A stretch of DNA of 64,000 nt. It comes from a bacterium. GTDB taxonomy: Bacteria; Moduliflexota; Moduliflexia; Moduliflexales; JAUQPW01. The translations under genes were made by a program, and so were the position numbers. Position 1 is the stretch's first letter. Each line of letters starts with the position of its first letter. The notes under the pieces are model-generated. The model did not search any database, was not told where the DNA came from, and saw nothing but the letters and a program-made list of their open reading frames with translations. The stretch is from the NCBI GenBank assembly GCA_030550175.1, contig JAUQPW010000006.1, forward strand, positions 1 through 64,000. Reading direction: 5' to 3'. This document shows positions 17,727-25,740 of the stretch, in pieces.

Positions 17727-18733
17727 GCTTCCTCTGTTTACTCGGCTGGGTTCTTATTTTACCGATCCAAGCTCAGATTCAATATCCTGAACCTCAAGGC
17801 TGGGTCAGTGATTTTGCCAACGTTTTAACCCCCCAGGTCCGAGAGGAACTGAATAACCTTATTACAGAGGTGGAAAAGCGAACCACTGCCGAGATTGCAG
17901 TGGTGACGGTGGAGAGTACTGCTCCTTTAACTCCTAAACAGTATGCCACGGAGCTTTTGAATCGATGGAAAGTTGGTAAGAAGGGAAAGGATAATGGCGT
18001 TCTGATTTTATTGGCTGTGAAGGACCGACGGATTGAGATTGAGACAGGGTATGGAGTAGAAGGGATCCTTCCAGACGGAAAGGTAGGGGAGATTATCCGC
18101 ACTTACATGGTTCCTTATTTTAAGAATAATCGTTGGGGAGAGGGATTGATAACCGGAACCCAACAGATCGCCCGGGTTATTCTGGAAGACACCCAAACTT
18201 CTCCTACTTCCTCAAAAAAAGTCGAGCGCTGGTTACCAACGGGCGGATTTCTTTACCTGATCGGTTGGATTTACTTTATCTTTTGGATCTTCTACCTGGT
18301 GATTCAGAATTTACGAAATCGAGCTCTACCCTTAGGTATTTTAGCCTTGCTTACCCTGCCTGGGCTTTTCTATTTGTTTTTTGCTTTTTTTCCTTTCATT
18401 ATTCCTTTTATTCCAGGTGCATGGGCATCCATTCAGAATTTGAGAAATCGATGTCCTCGATGTGGGAATCGGATGTTGGTCCAGAAGAATACGCTCCGAC
18501 CTGCATCTTATGCAAGTATGGGACTTCGTGAGGTTGTTTATACGTGTCCGGTATGTGGATATCATGAGGTAAAGATGGAAACAACACCCAGGCTGACTCG
18601 TACCTCTTATTACGGGTCATACGGTGGAGGCTCTTTTGGCAGATTTGGAGGATCTGGCCGAAGTTCTGGCGGTTCTTTCGGAGGTTTTGGAGGAGGCTCC
18701 AGTGGGGGCGGGGGTGCCGGGTCGAGTTTTTAA
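17705..18733 (+). CDS. YgcG-type TPM-domain membrane protein with Gly/Ser tail
   Basis: A 342-residue protein. Signal peptide at 1-24 (LLGWVLILPIQAQ), extracytoplasmic TPM domain at about 30-155 (GWVSDFANVLT, AEIAVVTVES, GKKGKDNGVLILLA, IETGYGVEGILPDG), then two membrane segments at about 180-240. A zinc-ribbon-like CPRCGNRM ... YTCPVCGYHE follows. The tail from about 305 is Gly/Ser-rich (GGSFGGFGGGSSGGGG), typical of YgcG/TPM proteins. It overlaps the preceding TPM gene and is followed 18 bases later by LemA. The LemA-TPM association is a known gene pairing in envelope stress and membrane maintenance. The exact activity is unsettled. Confidence 0.87.
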   Translation: MVEKTVLSFLCLLGWVLILPIQAQIQYPEPQGWVSDFANVLTPQVREELNNLITEVEKRTTAEIAVVTVESTAPLTPKQYATELLNRWKVGKKGKDNGVLILLAVKDRRIEIETGYGVEGILPDGKVGEIIRTYMVPYFKNNRWGEGLITGTQQIARVILEDTQTSPTSSKKVERWLPTGGFLYLIGWIYFIFWIFYLVIQNLRNRALPLGILALLTLPGLFYLFFAFFPFIIPFIPGAWASIQNLRNRCPRCGNRMLVQKNTLRPASYASMGLREVVYTCPVCGYHEVKMETTPRLTRTSYYGSYGGGSFGRFGGSGRSSGGSFGGFGGGSSGGGGAGSSF

Positions 18734-18751
18734 TAACGACAGGAGAGAGTT

Positions 18752-19327
18752 ATGCTTCGACGGCCTTACACTTTCTATAAAAAAACTTTCTGGTTACTTT
18801 TGCTTACTTTATCGGTCTCAGGATGTGGTTACAATACCCTGGTGGAATTGGATCAGCGGGTTAATTCTGCCTGGGCTCAGGTAGAAAATCAATTGCAACG
18901 TCGGTCTGATCTGATTCCGAATCTGGTTAATATTGTTAAAGGTTATGCCGGTCATGAAAAGGAGATTTTTCAAAATATTGCCAATGCGCGAGCTGCCATG
19001 ATGAACGCGAAAAGTATCCCAGAGAAAATAGATGCCTCCAATCAAATGGAAACAAGCCTTCGGCAACTCCTGGCCGTCGTGGAAAACTATCCTCAACTTA
19101 AAGCAGATGCCACCTTTGCCAGACTTATGGATGAGGTTGCAGGGACGGAGAATCGCATCGCGGTGGAGCGAATGCGATACAACCAGGCTGTAGAAGCCTA
19201 TAACAGTTATGCCCGAAAAATCCCCGTGATTTATACGGTCAAAATTTTTGGATTCGATAAGGAGAAGCCTTATTTTAAGGCTGCTGAAGGGGCTCAAACC
19301 GCTCCTCAGATTAATTTTAATAGATAA
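18752..19327 (+). CDS. lemA: LemA family lipoprotein-like protein
   Basis: A 191-residue protein with a lipobox (SVSGC, Cys25) after a hydrophobic leader. LemA signatures follow: WAQVENQLQRRSDLIPNLV near 42-60, then a long helical hairpin with FQNIANARAAMMNA, and ENRIAVERMRYNQAVEAYN near 130-148. An AGGAG ribosome site precedes ATG 18752. LemA is a helical bundle at the membrane whose partners are often TPM/YgcG proteins, as here. The lipoprotein form is common. Function in the envelope is known only broadly. Confidence 0.92.
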   Translation: MLRRPYTFYKKTFWLLLLTLSVSGCGYNTLVELDQRVNSAWAQVENQLQRRSDLIPNLVNIVKGYAGHEKEIFQNIANARAAMMNAKSIPEKIDASNQMETSLRQLLAVVENYPQLKADATFARLMDEVAGTENRIAVERMRYNQAVEAYNSYARKIPVIYTVKIFGFDKEKPYFKAAEGAQTAPQINFNR

Positions 19328-19341
19328 AAAGGAGTCCTAAC

Positions 19342-19779
19342 ATGGGTCGAGCTTTCTCGGTAATTTGTATAGGTGTGGGAACCTTCCTGGCCATCATCGG
19401 AGCCTTTTATACAATCGGTCTTTTCTTCCAGTTTGATAAATCCCAGGAACATTTTGCCGTTGACTTGATCGGGCTCCTTGCTTTCGGATTGGCTCCTCTG
19501 GGAATCGGTCTGTTGGGAATAGGATATGGGATTTATCAAATTATTCGGGCTAAACAGGCTGAGAAGGCAAAACGCGATGCGGAACTTGAGAACAGAATCC
19601 TTGAACTGGCAAAGTCTAACCCCCAGGGATTGGCCACCGGGGAGTTTGCTGCCAATAGTCCATTCACCTTACAAGAAGTGGAAGAGAAGGTAGGTAATCT
19701 CTACGTTCAAGGAGTTTTGGATATGGAGGTAACCGAGGAAGGTACGATAGTTTATAAACTTCGAACCCCTCTTAAATAG
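19342..19779 (+). CDS. Small membrane protein with C-terminal winged-helix-like domain
   Basis: A 145-residue protein of unrecognised family. Two membrane segments (about 6-28 and 42-70: VGTFLAIIGAFYTIGLFF; LIGLLAFGLAPLGIGLLGIG) are followed by a charged linker. The soluble tail (ENRILELAKSNPQGLATGEFA...SPFTLQEVEEKVGNLYVQGVLDMEVTEEGTIVYKL) has a helix-helix-strand pattern resembling a winged helix. An AAGGAG ribosome site precedes ATG 19342. It is the last gene of the TPM-TPM-LemA operon and may sense or tether that system; this is inferred from position only. Confidence 0.7.
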   Translation: MGRAFSVICIGVGTFLAIIGAFYTIGLFFQFDKSQEHFAVDLIGLLAFGLAPLGIGLLGIGYGIYQIIRAKQAEKAKRDAELENRILELAKSNPQGLATGEFAANSPFTLQEVEEKVGNLYVQGVLDMEVTEEGTIVYKLRTPLK

Positions 19780-19781
19780 GA

Positions 19782-19839
19782 GAATGGAAGACCAGGAGAG
19801 GAGAGATCTTCGGCCCTCTCCCGGTCTTCCATTCTTTTT
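19782..19839 (+). terminator. Rho-independent terminator of the TPM-LemA operon
   Basis: GAATGGAAGACC (19782-19793) pairs with GGTCTTCCATTC (19823-19834); the stem continues inward through GGAGAGG/CCTCTCC-like bases and is followed by TTTTT. It also borders the stop codon of the convergent TPR gene. Confidence 0.88.
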
Positions 19840-20314
19840 AGTTCATTAACGCCTGTAATCGGACTTTAGCCCGATGGGCTAAACTATAATCCGGTCGTAT
19901 TTCGAGGGCTTTTGTATATTCTTCGATGGCTTCGTACCATTTACCCTTTTTCTCCCAAACTCGTCCTAAATTGTAGTGGGGATAGTGATAGGCTTCGTAT
20001 CGCTTTGCCACCATGGCTTTTTTTAGATAGGGAATCGCTTCATCATAACGCCCTAATTCGATTAAGTAAGCACCAATGTCATTATAAGGATTTCCAAAAT
20101 CCGGATCTGTCTCGATAGCCTTTTCGCACTCCTCAATAGCCTCTTCGTACCGTCTCATAAAACTATAGGTCCATCCCAGAAAGGTATAAGCTTCCGCAGT
20201 CGGATAAACTTCGATGGACTGCTTGTAGTAATCGATGGCCATTTCTAATTCCCCTTTCATCTGGTACTCATAGGCTATTTCGAAGAGTTCCATGGCTCTC
20301 TCTCGATCCTCCAT
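19838..20314 (-). CDS. TPR-repeat protein
   Basis: A 158-residue protein of about four tandem tetratricopeptide repeats with no signal peptide. Units include AMELFEIAYEYQMKGELEMA, AYTFLGWTYSFMRRYEEAIE, PYNDIGAYLIELGRYDEAI and PHYNLGRVWEKKGKWYEAI. TPRs form a scaffold for protein partners. The gene is in the same direction as the upstream GTPase-cNMP gene but lies about 106 bases beyond it, across a composite hairpin (20351-20410), so co-transcription is uncertain. The specific partner is unknown. Confidence 0.85.
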   Translation of the reverse strand: MEDRERAMELFEIAYEYQMKGELEMAIDYYKQSIEVYPTAEAYTFLGWTYSFMRRYEEAIEECEKAIETDPDFGNPYNDIGAYLIELGRYDEAIPYLKKAMVAKRYEAYHYPHYNLGRVWEKKGKWYEAIEEYTKALEIRPDYSLAHRAKVRLQALMN

Positions 20315-20350
20315 TTCAATCCATCTCCTCCCTGTTCTAAGGAATGTTCA

Positions 20351-20410
20351 AGGAATAGTGCCAGGTACTATTTCGTGATTTATCTTACGAAATAGCCCTT
20401 TGCACTATAT
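20351..20410. repeat. Composite stem-loop between the GTPase and TPR genes
   Basis: Inner arms CTATTTCGT (20368-20376) and ACGAAATAG (20387-20395) pair. Outer arms GGAATAGTGC and GCACTATATCC pair around them. There is no T-run, so it may be an attenuator or RNA-stability hairpin rather than a simple terminator. Confidence 0.5.
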
Positions 20411-20420
20411 CCTGTAAGCT

Positions 20421-21614
20421 TTACAAGAGGCTTTTGAGTATTTTGTTTTCCTGGGTAAGCTGTTTAATAATTTTATAAGCCTGATTCAATCGCTGAGAGA
20501 GTTCTTTATTTTTATCTGTTAATTTACTAATGGTCTGATTACTTCCCTGAATCCGATTGGATAAGGTTTTGATGAGCGCAAGGGCTATTTCAGGTTTTTT
20601 CTGAATATAATCGGGTAAAGTTTCTTTGGTCATTACTTGGACCTGGGTAAAGCCTCTGGCTATTGCCGTCATCGATCTCGGCTTATCGGCAAACAGGGCC
20701 ATCTCTCCAAAAAAATCCCCCTTTTGATAAACTGCGAGAACTTCCTTTTCCAACTCACCCAATTGAACAATCTCCATCTTCCCTGATTCAATATAATACA
20801 TCTTATCTCCAGGGTCTCCCTTTTCAAAGATAATATCGCCGTCTTGATAATAGGTAGAAGGAAGTGGCTCACTGTCTGAGGAAAGAAGAAGATCGATACC
20901 TTTCGTACTTCCCCAGAGGCCTTCCTTATCATCTCCTAAAATATAGTCTGAGAATTCTTGTCGGGAAGGTGCAAGGGTCCCCTGGGGAGTAGGGGAGGTA
21001 GATAGGGGGGGCTTACCTTGGGTCTGCCGCAGCCGTATTTCAATATTTTGAATGGCTAAGGATGATATAACCTCGAAGGCTTCTAAGACCCCTTTACCTT
21101 CCCGGGCTACAGATTCGAAGTAAGGTAAGTTACCCGGATTCAAATCCCGATTCAACTCTTCCAGGGTAAGAATGCCGTCCAGGTCTCTTTTGTTGTATTG
21201 AAACACCAGGGGAATGTCCTCCAACCGTCGGTTATATCCGGCTAAGTTAAACTTCAAATTCTCAAGACCCAAAATATTCGTCTTTCGACGGGCTCTTTGT
21301 GAATCGGCCACAAAAACAATGGCATCCACTCCCTGAAGAACCGCTTTTCGTGTATTATTATACTTCACCTGACCGGGAACCGTATAGACCTGAAATCTAA
21401 GATCAAAATCCTGAACCTTTCCCACCTGAAGGGGGAGAAGTTCAAAGTAAATCGTTTGATCATCCTCTGTAGCCAGAAAAAATAGCTCACCCCTCCGCTC
21501 CGGAATGACATGTTCATGAATATATTGCAAAGAAGTCGTTTTTCCTCCCAATCCAGGCCCGTAATAAACAATTTTGCCTATAACCTCTTTGGTTTTATAG
21601 TTGAAGATAGCCAT
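20421..21614 (-). CDS. MglA-like small GTPase fused to a cyclic-nucleotide-binding domain
   Basis: The start is set at ATG 21614: it begins MAIFNYKTKEVIGKIVYYG exactly as MglA proteins do and has an AAGGGG ribosome site. This gives 397 residues. The GTPase domain covers about 1-190, with P-loop GPGLGGKTTS at 19-28, the TVPGQVKYN switch and the FQYNKRDL specificity motif. After a Pro/Ser/Thr-rich linker comes a cNMP-binding domain (EKGDPGDKMYYIESGKMEIV...KGDFFGEMALFADKPRSMTA) at about 250-350. A coiled coil ends the protein. MglA controls motility polarity; here GTP switching may be coupled to cAMP or c-di-GMP. I saw no MglB/roadblock gene nearby. Confidence 0.87.
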   Translation of the reverse strand: MAIFNYKTKEVIGKIVYYGPGLGGKTTSLQYIHEHVIPERRGELFFLATEDDQTIYFELLPLQVGKVQDFDLRFQVYTVPGQVKYNNTRKAVLQGVDAIVFVADSQRARRKTNILGLENLKFNLAGYNRRLEDIPLVFQYNKRDLDGILTLEELNRDLNPGNLPYFESVAREGKGVLEAFEVISSLAIQNIEIRLRQTQGKPPLSTSPTPQGTLAPSRQEFSDYILGDDKEGLWGSTKGIDLLLSSDSEPLPSTYYQDGDIIFEKGDPGDKMYYIESGKMEIVQLGELEKEVLAVYQKGDFFGEMALFADKPRSMTAIARGFTQVQVMTKETLPDYIQKKPEIALALIKTLSNRIQGSNQTISKLTDKNKELSQRLNQAYKIIKQLTQENKILKSLL

Positions 21615-21631
21615 AACTATTCCCCTTGGGA

Positions 21632-21931
21632 TTAGAAGGGATCTGGCTCTCCCCCAAAAGCCCATTTGGCAAAATGATCATACCAGAGTTCTCGAATCTC
21701 AGGACAACTCTTCAAGGCCTCTTGCAATTCATCATCGGGTAAAACATGAAGCTTCGCAAACAGATCCCTTAAATTCTCCTCGCTTAGATTCTTCACCTCG
21801 TTTTCCAAGATTTTTAGATTAAACTTATCCCGGAGCTTCTCCCACTCTTTTTGGTCTTGAGGAGAAGAATCTAACTGAGTGAGAAACTTTTCAAGATCTT
21901 CTGCTTTAACAATAATGCGGGTCTTTTTCAT
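21632..21931 (-). CDS. Small acidic helical protein upstream of the GTPase
   Basis: A 99-residue protein, highly charged and predicted mostly helical (KAEDLEKFLTQLDSSPQDQ, LSEENLRDLFAKLHVLPDD, EIRELWYDHFAKWAFGG). I recognise no family. It ends 17 bases before the ATG I chose for the MglA-like gene, which supports that start and a two-gene operon. The tight spacing suggests a dedicated regulator or partner of the GTPase. It does not resemble the MglB roadblock fold. Confidence 0.65.
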   Translation of the reverse strand: MKKTRIIVKAEDLEKFLTQLDSSPQDQKEWEKLRDKFNLKILENEVKNLSEENLRDLFAKLHVLPDDELQEALKSCPEIRELWYDHFAKWAFGGEPDPF

Positions 21932-22450
21932 AAAAGGCTCCTTAACCCTAAATTAATAATTAACTCCTGGGTTTTTTATAGAAAAGATCAAACAGGAAAA
22001 AATTCAGTAAATAGACCGTATCAAAAAAAGTTTTAGCTGGCAAGCAAATTTTTCTCGTTTCCAGGCCTCAACCTCAATGCTATTGACTTAAGAACGAGTA
22101 AAAAAGTTCCAACAGGTGATGGCGTTCGGAGGTTTTTAAATTCCATAATAGCTATACACAGGACACCTCGCCATTGAAGCCTCCACCTGACAACGAGGTG
22201 GGGACGAAAATGTTCTGTCACGGGATCCTGGCTATAGGGGATAAACCTGAGGATTCCCTTAACTTCTTGCCATTTTATTCCTACCTCTTTCTATCATCAC
22301 ATCAGGCCTACGCAAAAGCCCTTCCACTTTCTTACTCCATGGGGGAAGGAATGATACCCTCTTTCGAATCTTCCGCTTTGTAGACCGGCTCCCCTTCAAC
22401 GGCCCGGTCTTTAAAGTAAGTTATTTTTTCATGGGTCTTCCTTTAAAGTT
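21932..22450. other. Intergenic region without a supported gene
   Basis: About 520 bases. Short open frames here lack motifs. Near the right end AGACCGG (22381) and CCGGTCT (22406) form a small stem beyond the MFS gene stop, without a T-run on the minus strand. Confidence 0.45.
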
Positions 22451-23779
22451 CTATCTGCCGTTGGGTTCTTTCTCTTTCTGTTGAGAGTCCAACGGAGTGG
22501 ATATCACGGGTTCTGGCTCATAATCGTAGTGCCGCAAGGCCGGGAAGAAGATCATAATACCTATAACGGCCAGGATAGCGCCGATGCCTCCACTCACAAT
22601 GGAAAATACTACCCCAAACCCTTGGGCTACCACTCCTGCTTCGAACTCCCCCAGTTGAGGTCCACCCATAAAAAAGATCATATTTACGGAGATCATTCGC
22701 CCACGCAGGTGGTCGGGGGTGTGGAGTTGACGAATAGTCCCCCGGATGACCATGCTGACCGTATCGGCTGCTCCGGTCAGGAATAGAAAGATGAAGGATA
22801 AGGCAAATGTCCTGGAGAGGCCAAAAGCTATCGTGGCTAACCCATAGATAGCCACACTTCCTAAGATGAGAGGCCCTTGCTTTCTAATCCGACCGAATAA
22901 AGAAAGAATGGCTCCCGTGGTAACAGCCCCAATGGCAGGAGCGGTATATAACAGACCATAGCCCTTCGGGCCTATATGGAGAATTTCCTTGGCAAATAGA
23001 GGCAGCAGGGTTTCTGCCGACGCAAAGAAGGTTGCAAAGAAGTCCAACAGCATGGTAGATAGAATCATCGGAGAGCGACGAACAAACCGTAACCCCTCCA
23101 GCATGGCCTGTAAGCTAATCTCCCCGCGCAGACTATGGGTGGTATATGCCGGTAAATTCATGCGTAACAGGGCAACAATAACTGTGAAAAACGAGATTGC
23201 ATTGATCAAATAAATAACGGCAACATGGCTAACCGACAATACGACTCCGGTTAGGGAAGGTCCTACAATAGAAGCTATCTGAAGCACGATAGAGTTTAGA
23301 CTGATGGCATTGGATAGATGTTCTCTGGGAACCAGAGCAGGTATCAGGGCCTGACGTGCCGGATTATCAAAAGCGACGGCTGAAGCCAATAAAGCGGAGA
23401 TTAAATAAATAAGCCAAACCCTATCCCAGCCTGAGAAGGTTAATATAGCCAAAACACCGGCCAACAAGGCCATAATGCTCTGGGTCAGGAGCATCAATCG
23501 CCGCCGATCTACAACATCTGCAACAACGCCACCCATTAAAGAGAAAAGTAAAACAGGGATTAATCGGGAGGCACCAACCCCTCCAAGGGCCAGAGGGGAT
23601 TCAGTGAGTTCAGAAATATGCCACAAGATCGCCGCTGCTTGCATTTGAGACCCGATCCACGAGATGAGTTGCCCCAGCCACAAAAGACGGAAATCACGAT
23701 ATTGTAAAGCAACGAATCGGGTCCGTTGAGAGGCTTTCATCATGAGGGTCAATTTACCAGGGAGGAGGTATTCCGTCAA
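22451..23779 (-). CDS. MFS exporter (EntS/MFS_3-like)
   Basis: Up to 442 residues with twelve predicted membrane helices. Landmarks are FRLLWLGQLISWIGSQMQ near 30-47, the VVADVVDRRRLMLLTQ loop between helices 2 and 3, and DNPARQALIPALVPREHLSNA after helix 4, all typical of MFS_3 multidrug/siderophore exporters. A proton antiport role is expected. The start is unsure: TTG 23779 or the MM pair at 23743; neither has a good ribosome site. It appears monocistronic. An octad-word repeat lies in the gap before the cupin gene. Confidence 0.87.
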   Translation of the reverse strand: MTEYLLPGKLTLMMKASQRTRFVALQYRDFRLLWLGQLISWIGSQMQAAAILWHISELTESPLALGGVGASRLIPVLLFSLMGGVVADVVDRRRLMLLTQSIMALLAGVLAILTFSGWDRVWLIYLISALLASAVAFDNPARQALIPALVPREHLSNAISLNSIVLQIASIVGPSLTGVVLSVSHVAVIYLINAISFFTVIVALLRMNLPAYTTHSLRGEISLQAMLEGLRFVRRSPMILSTMLLDFFATFFASAETLLPLFAKEILHIGPKGYGLLYTAPAIGAVTTGAILSLFGRIRKQGPLILGSVAIYGLATIAFGLSRTFALSFIFLFLTGAADTVSMVIRGTIRQLHTPDHLRGRMISVNMIFFMGGPQLGEFEAGVVAQGFGVVFSIVSGGIGAILAVIGIMIFFPALRHYDYEPEPVISTPLDSQQKEKEPNGR

Positions 23780-23865
23780 GTTACAGTTGCGAAATTTTAA
23801 CGATTCGGCATGGGTAAACCTGTGGAACGGTTTATTTTCTATTTGTTAAAGAAGGGAGGGGGGAA

Positions 23866-23930
23866 TGGGAGAATGAAAGATTAACTCTGCTATTGAATGC
23901 CTATTCTCCCATTCGCCAATTCATCTGCTT
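23866..23930. repeat. Octad-word inverted repeat (variant GGGAGAAT family)
   Basis: GAATGGGAGAATG on the left and CTATTCTCCCATTCGCC on the right are complementary 8-bp-phased words. The element lies between the cupin stop (23935) and the upstream region of the MFS gene. Confidence 0.65.
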
Positions 23931-23934
23931 TTAA

Positions 23935-24672
23935 TTACTTATCTGCCGGTCGAACCTCGAAGAGGATCAGTTGGGTTTCTTTGTTCTTATCGCCTTCGAC
24001 TCTGGCCATGTGGGTTCCGGCCGGTTCGAAGTAATATTGGCCTTCCTTGTAAGTATCGGTTTTACCCGTGGTGATTGACAGGCTTCCGGAGGCAACCCAT
24101 CTTATACCGGGGCCTTGATGGGTATGTTCTCCAATGAATCCCCCAGGTGCTATTTTTAAGCTGACCAATATCATTTTATACTTTCCGGCGGTCAATCCAT
24201 CAACCTCTTGTTCTAGCATGGTCTTGGAGGTGATTCCCTTTTTTTCTTGAGCAGCCTGGGTTTTGGTCTCTCCCAGAGGGAGTATCTCGAAAACTAAAAT
24301 TTTTACAGGGTCTTTACCCTCATTTTTATAACTGTGATGAACTTGAGGGGTTTCGGCAAAGGCTTGACCGGCCGTATAGGTTTTAGTCTGACCATCTTCT
24401 TTAGAGGTAAGGGTCCCGGAGATTATATAACGAGCTCCAGGACCTCCATGGGTATGTTCACTCATGAAACCCCCGGGTTCAACGGTCATTTCTACCGCAC
24501 GCATTTTATACTTTCCCTCGGTTAAGCCGTCCACAACGGCTTCCAATAAAACCTGCCGACTTACCCCTTGGGCTTCTACAGCGTCAGCACTCCGTGGATT
24601 AACAGATAAAATCCACAGGGATAAAAATACGTTCAAAACCATCAGTTGCGTGACAATTTGTTTTGACATCAT
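23935..24672 (-). CDS. Secreted tandem-cupin protein
   Basis: A 245-residue protein with a signal peptide at about 1-32 (MMSKQIVTQLMVLNVFLSLW...SADA). It carries two cupin_2 domains that are clearly copies of each other. Each begins L(T/A)xGKYKM and has PGGFxxEHTHxGPGxRxxxSG as the first cupin motif (His residues for metal). The second domain ends AGTHMARVEG, its second cupin motif. Internal duplication is evident. Secreted cupins include dioxygenases and sugar-binding or oxalate-type enzymes, but the substrate is unknown. It is divergent from the NadD-like gene at 24801. Confidence 0.85.
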   Translation of the reverse strand: MMSKQIVTQLMVLNVFLSLWILSVNPRSADAVEAQGVSRQVLLEAVVDGLTEGKYKMRAVEMTVEPGGFMSEHTHGGPGARYIISGTLTSKEDGQTKTYTAGQAFAETPQVHHSYKNEGKDPVKILVFEILPLGETKTQAAQEKKGITSKTMLEQEVDGLTAGKYKMILVSLKIAPGGFIGEHTHQGPGIRWVASGSLSITTGKTDTYKEGQYYFEPAGTHMARVEGDKNKETQLILFEVRPADK

Positions 24673-24800
24673 CCACCTCCTTGAAGGATTCAGGGGTTAA
24701 TGAGAAAAATTTTTGAACTCTCCTTGAGAACCATTGGGAATTATAACATATATTGTAAATAGAACGAGGGCCTGTCAACTGGAAATTTCAGGAGAAAGGT

Positions 24801-25559
24801 ATGGAGCAAAAAAATTTACCCTGCCGGGAGTTTAAAAAAATTATCCAGACTATTTCTAATCAAATGTATCCCAGCCTACACTTCATCCTGAAAGCAAGTT
24901 CCGGAATTCAGTTGCCCGGTCAGAACTTAGGTGTTTTCTCAGCTTCTTTTAATCCTCCCACCATCACCCATGTAGAACTGATTCAAAAAGCCCGTCAAAT
25001 CTTTAACTTACCTGAGGTCTTACTTTTAGCCAGTCCTAGAAATGCTGACAAGACAAGCTATGAGGCTTCTTTGGAAGACCGTTTACAGATGCTGCTCCAG
25101 GTATTCTCATCCCACTCCAAAGTTTCCGTCGGGGTCTGCAGCCATCCTTATTTTATCGATATGCTTCAGGCTATTCAGGCTTGTTATCCTGAAAGAACCG
25201 AAATTTATTTTATCGTGGGATATGATACCCTGGAGCGAATCTTAGACAGAGAGGGTAAATATTACCCTCGTTACTATAAGAAGTACACAACCCGAGAAGA
25301 GCCGCTCAGAGATTTGTTTGCTGCCGGCTATTTTATTGTAGGAGGTGGAAAAACTAGCTTAACTGCGTTGAGAGAATCACTGGCAAAAGAAATGGACCCA
25401 AGTCTACTGGCTAAAATCCATTACCTGGAGTTGCCCGATTCCTATCCTCGGGCCACGGATGTACGAAACCGTAGAAAACAGGGACTTTCCATAGAAAGAT
25501 TAGTTCCTCCAGAAGTTCAATGCTATCTCGAAGAAACCGGCTTATATCACGGGGAGTAA
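24801..25559 (+). CDS. NadD-like nicotinate-nucleotide adenylyltransferase family protein
   Basis: A 252-residue Rossmann nucleotidyltransferase. The N-terminal signature is GVFSASFNPPTITH, where the usual HxGH is replaced by TITH. The C-terminal signature is YPRATDVRNRRKQGLSIERLVPPEVQCYLEETGLY-like (ISxTxIR and VPxxVxxYI motifs), close to NadD. It is about 40 residues longer than NadD at the N-terminus. The likely reaction is adenylyl transfer to nicotinate mononucleotide or a related acceptor. The altered HxGH makes exact activity uncertain. An AGGAGA ribosome site lies before ATG 24801. Confidence 0.78.
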   Translation: MEQKNLPCREFKKIIQTISNQMYPSLHFILKASSGIQLPGQNLGVFSASFNPPTITHVELIQKARQIFNLPEVLLLASPRNADKTSYEASLEDRLQMLLQVFSSHSKVSVGVCSHPYFIDMLQAIQACYPERTEIYFIVGYDTLERILDREGKYYPRYYKKYTTREEPLRDLFAAGYFIVGGGKTSLTALRESLAKEMDPSLLAKIHYLELPDSYPRATDVRNRRKQGLSIERLVPPEVQCYLEETGLYHGE

Positions 25560-25618
25560 AGGATTAAGTAGTTGGTCATCTCTACCTGGGAACGGAGTTA
25601 TAAGAATACCTTAGCTTT

Positions 25619-25668
25619 AAGTCAAGCTTCCTGAAGAGCAATTTGTTTTAACAAATTGCTCTTGACTT
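25619..25668. repeat. Long hairpin downstream of the NadD-like gene
   Basis: AGAGCAATTTGTT and AACAAATTGCTCT form a perfect 13-base stem with a 2-base centre (about 25634-25661). AAGTCA and TGACTT extend the stem across a bulge. No T-run follows, so it may be a terminator aided by other factors or an RNA-stability hairpin shared by the convergent genes. Confidence 0.6.
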
Positions 25669-25740
25669 GTACCTATTCTTAAAATCTTAGATCTGTCTTA
25701 TGGAGTCTTTATCTTTCTCTCTCCTACCGTTCTCCGTCGG

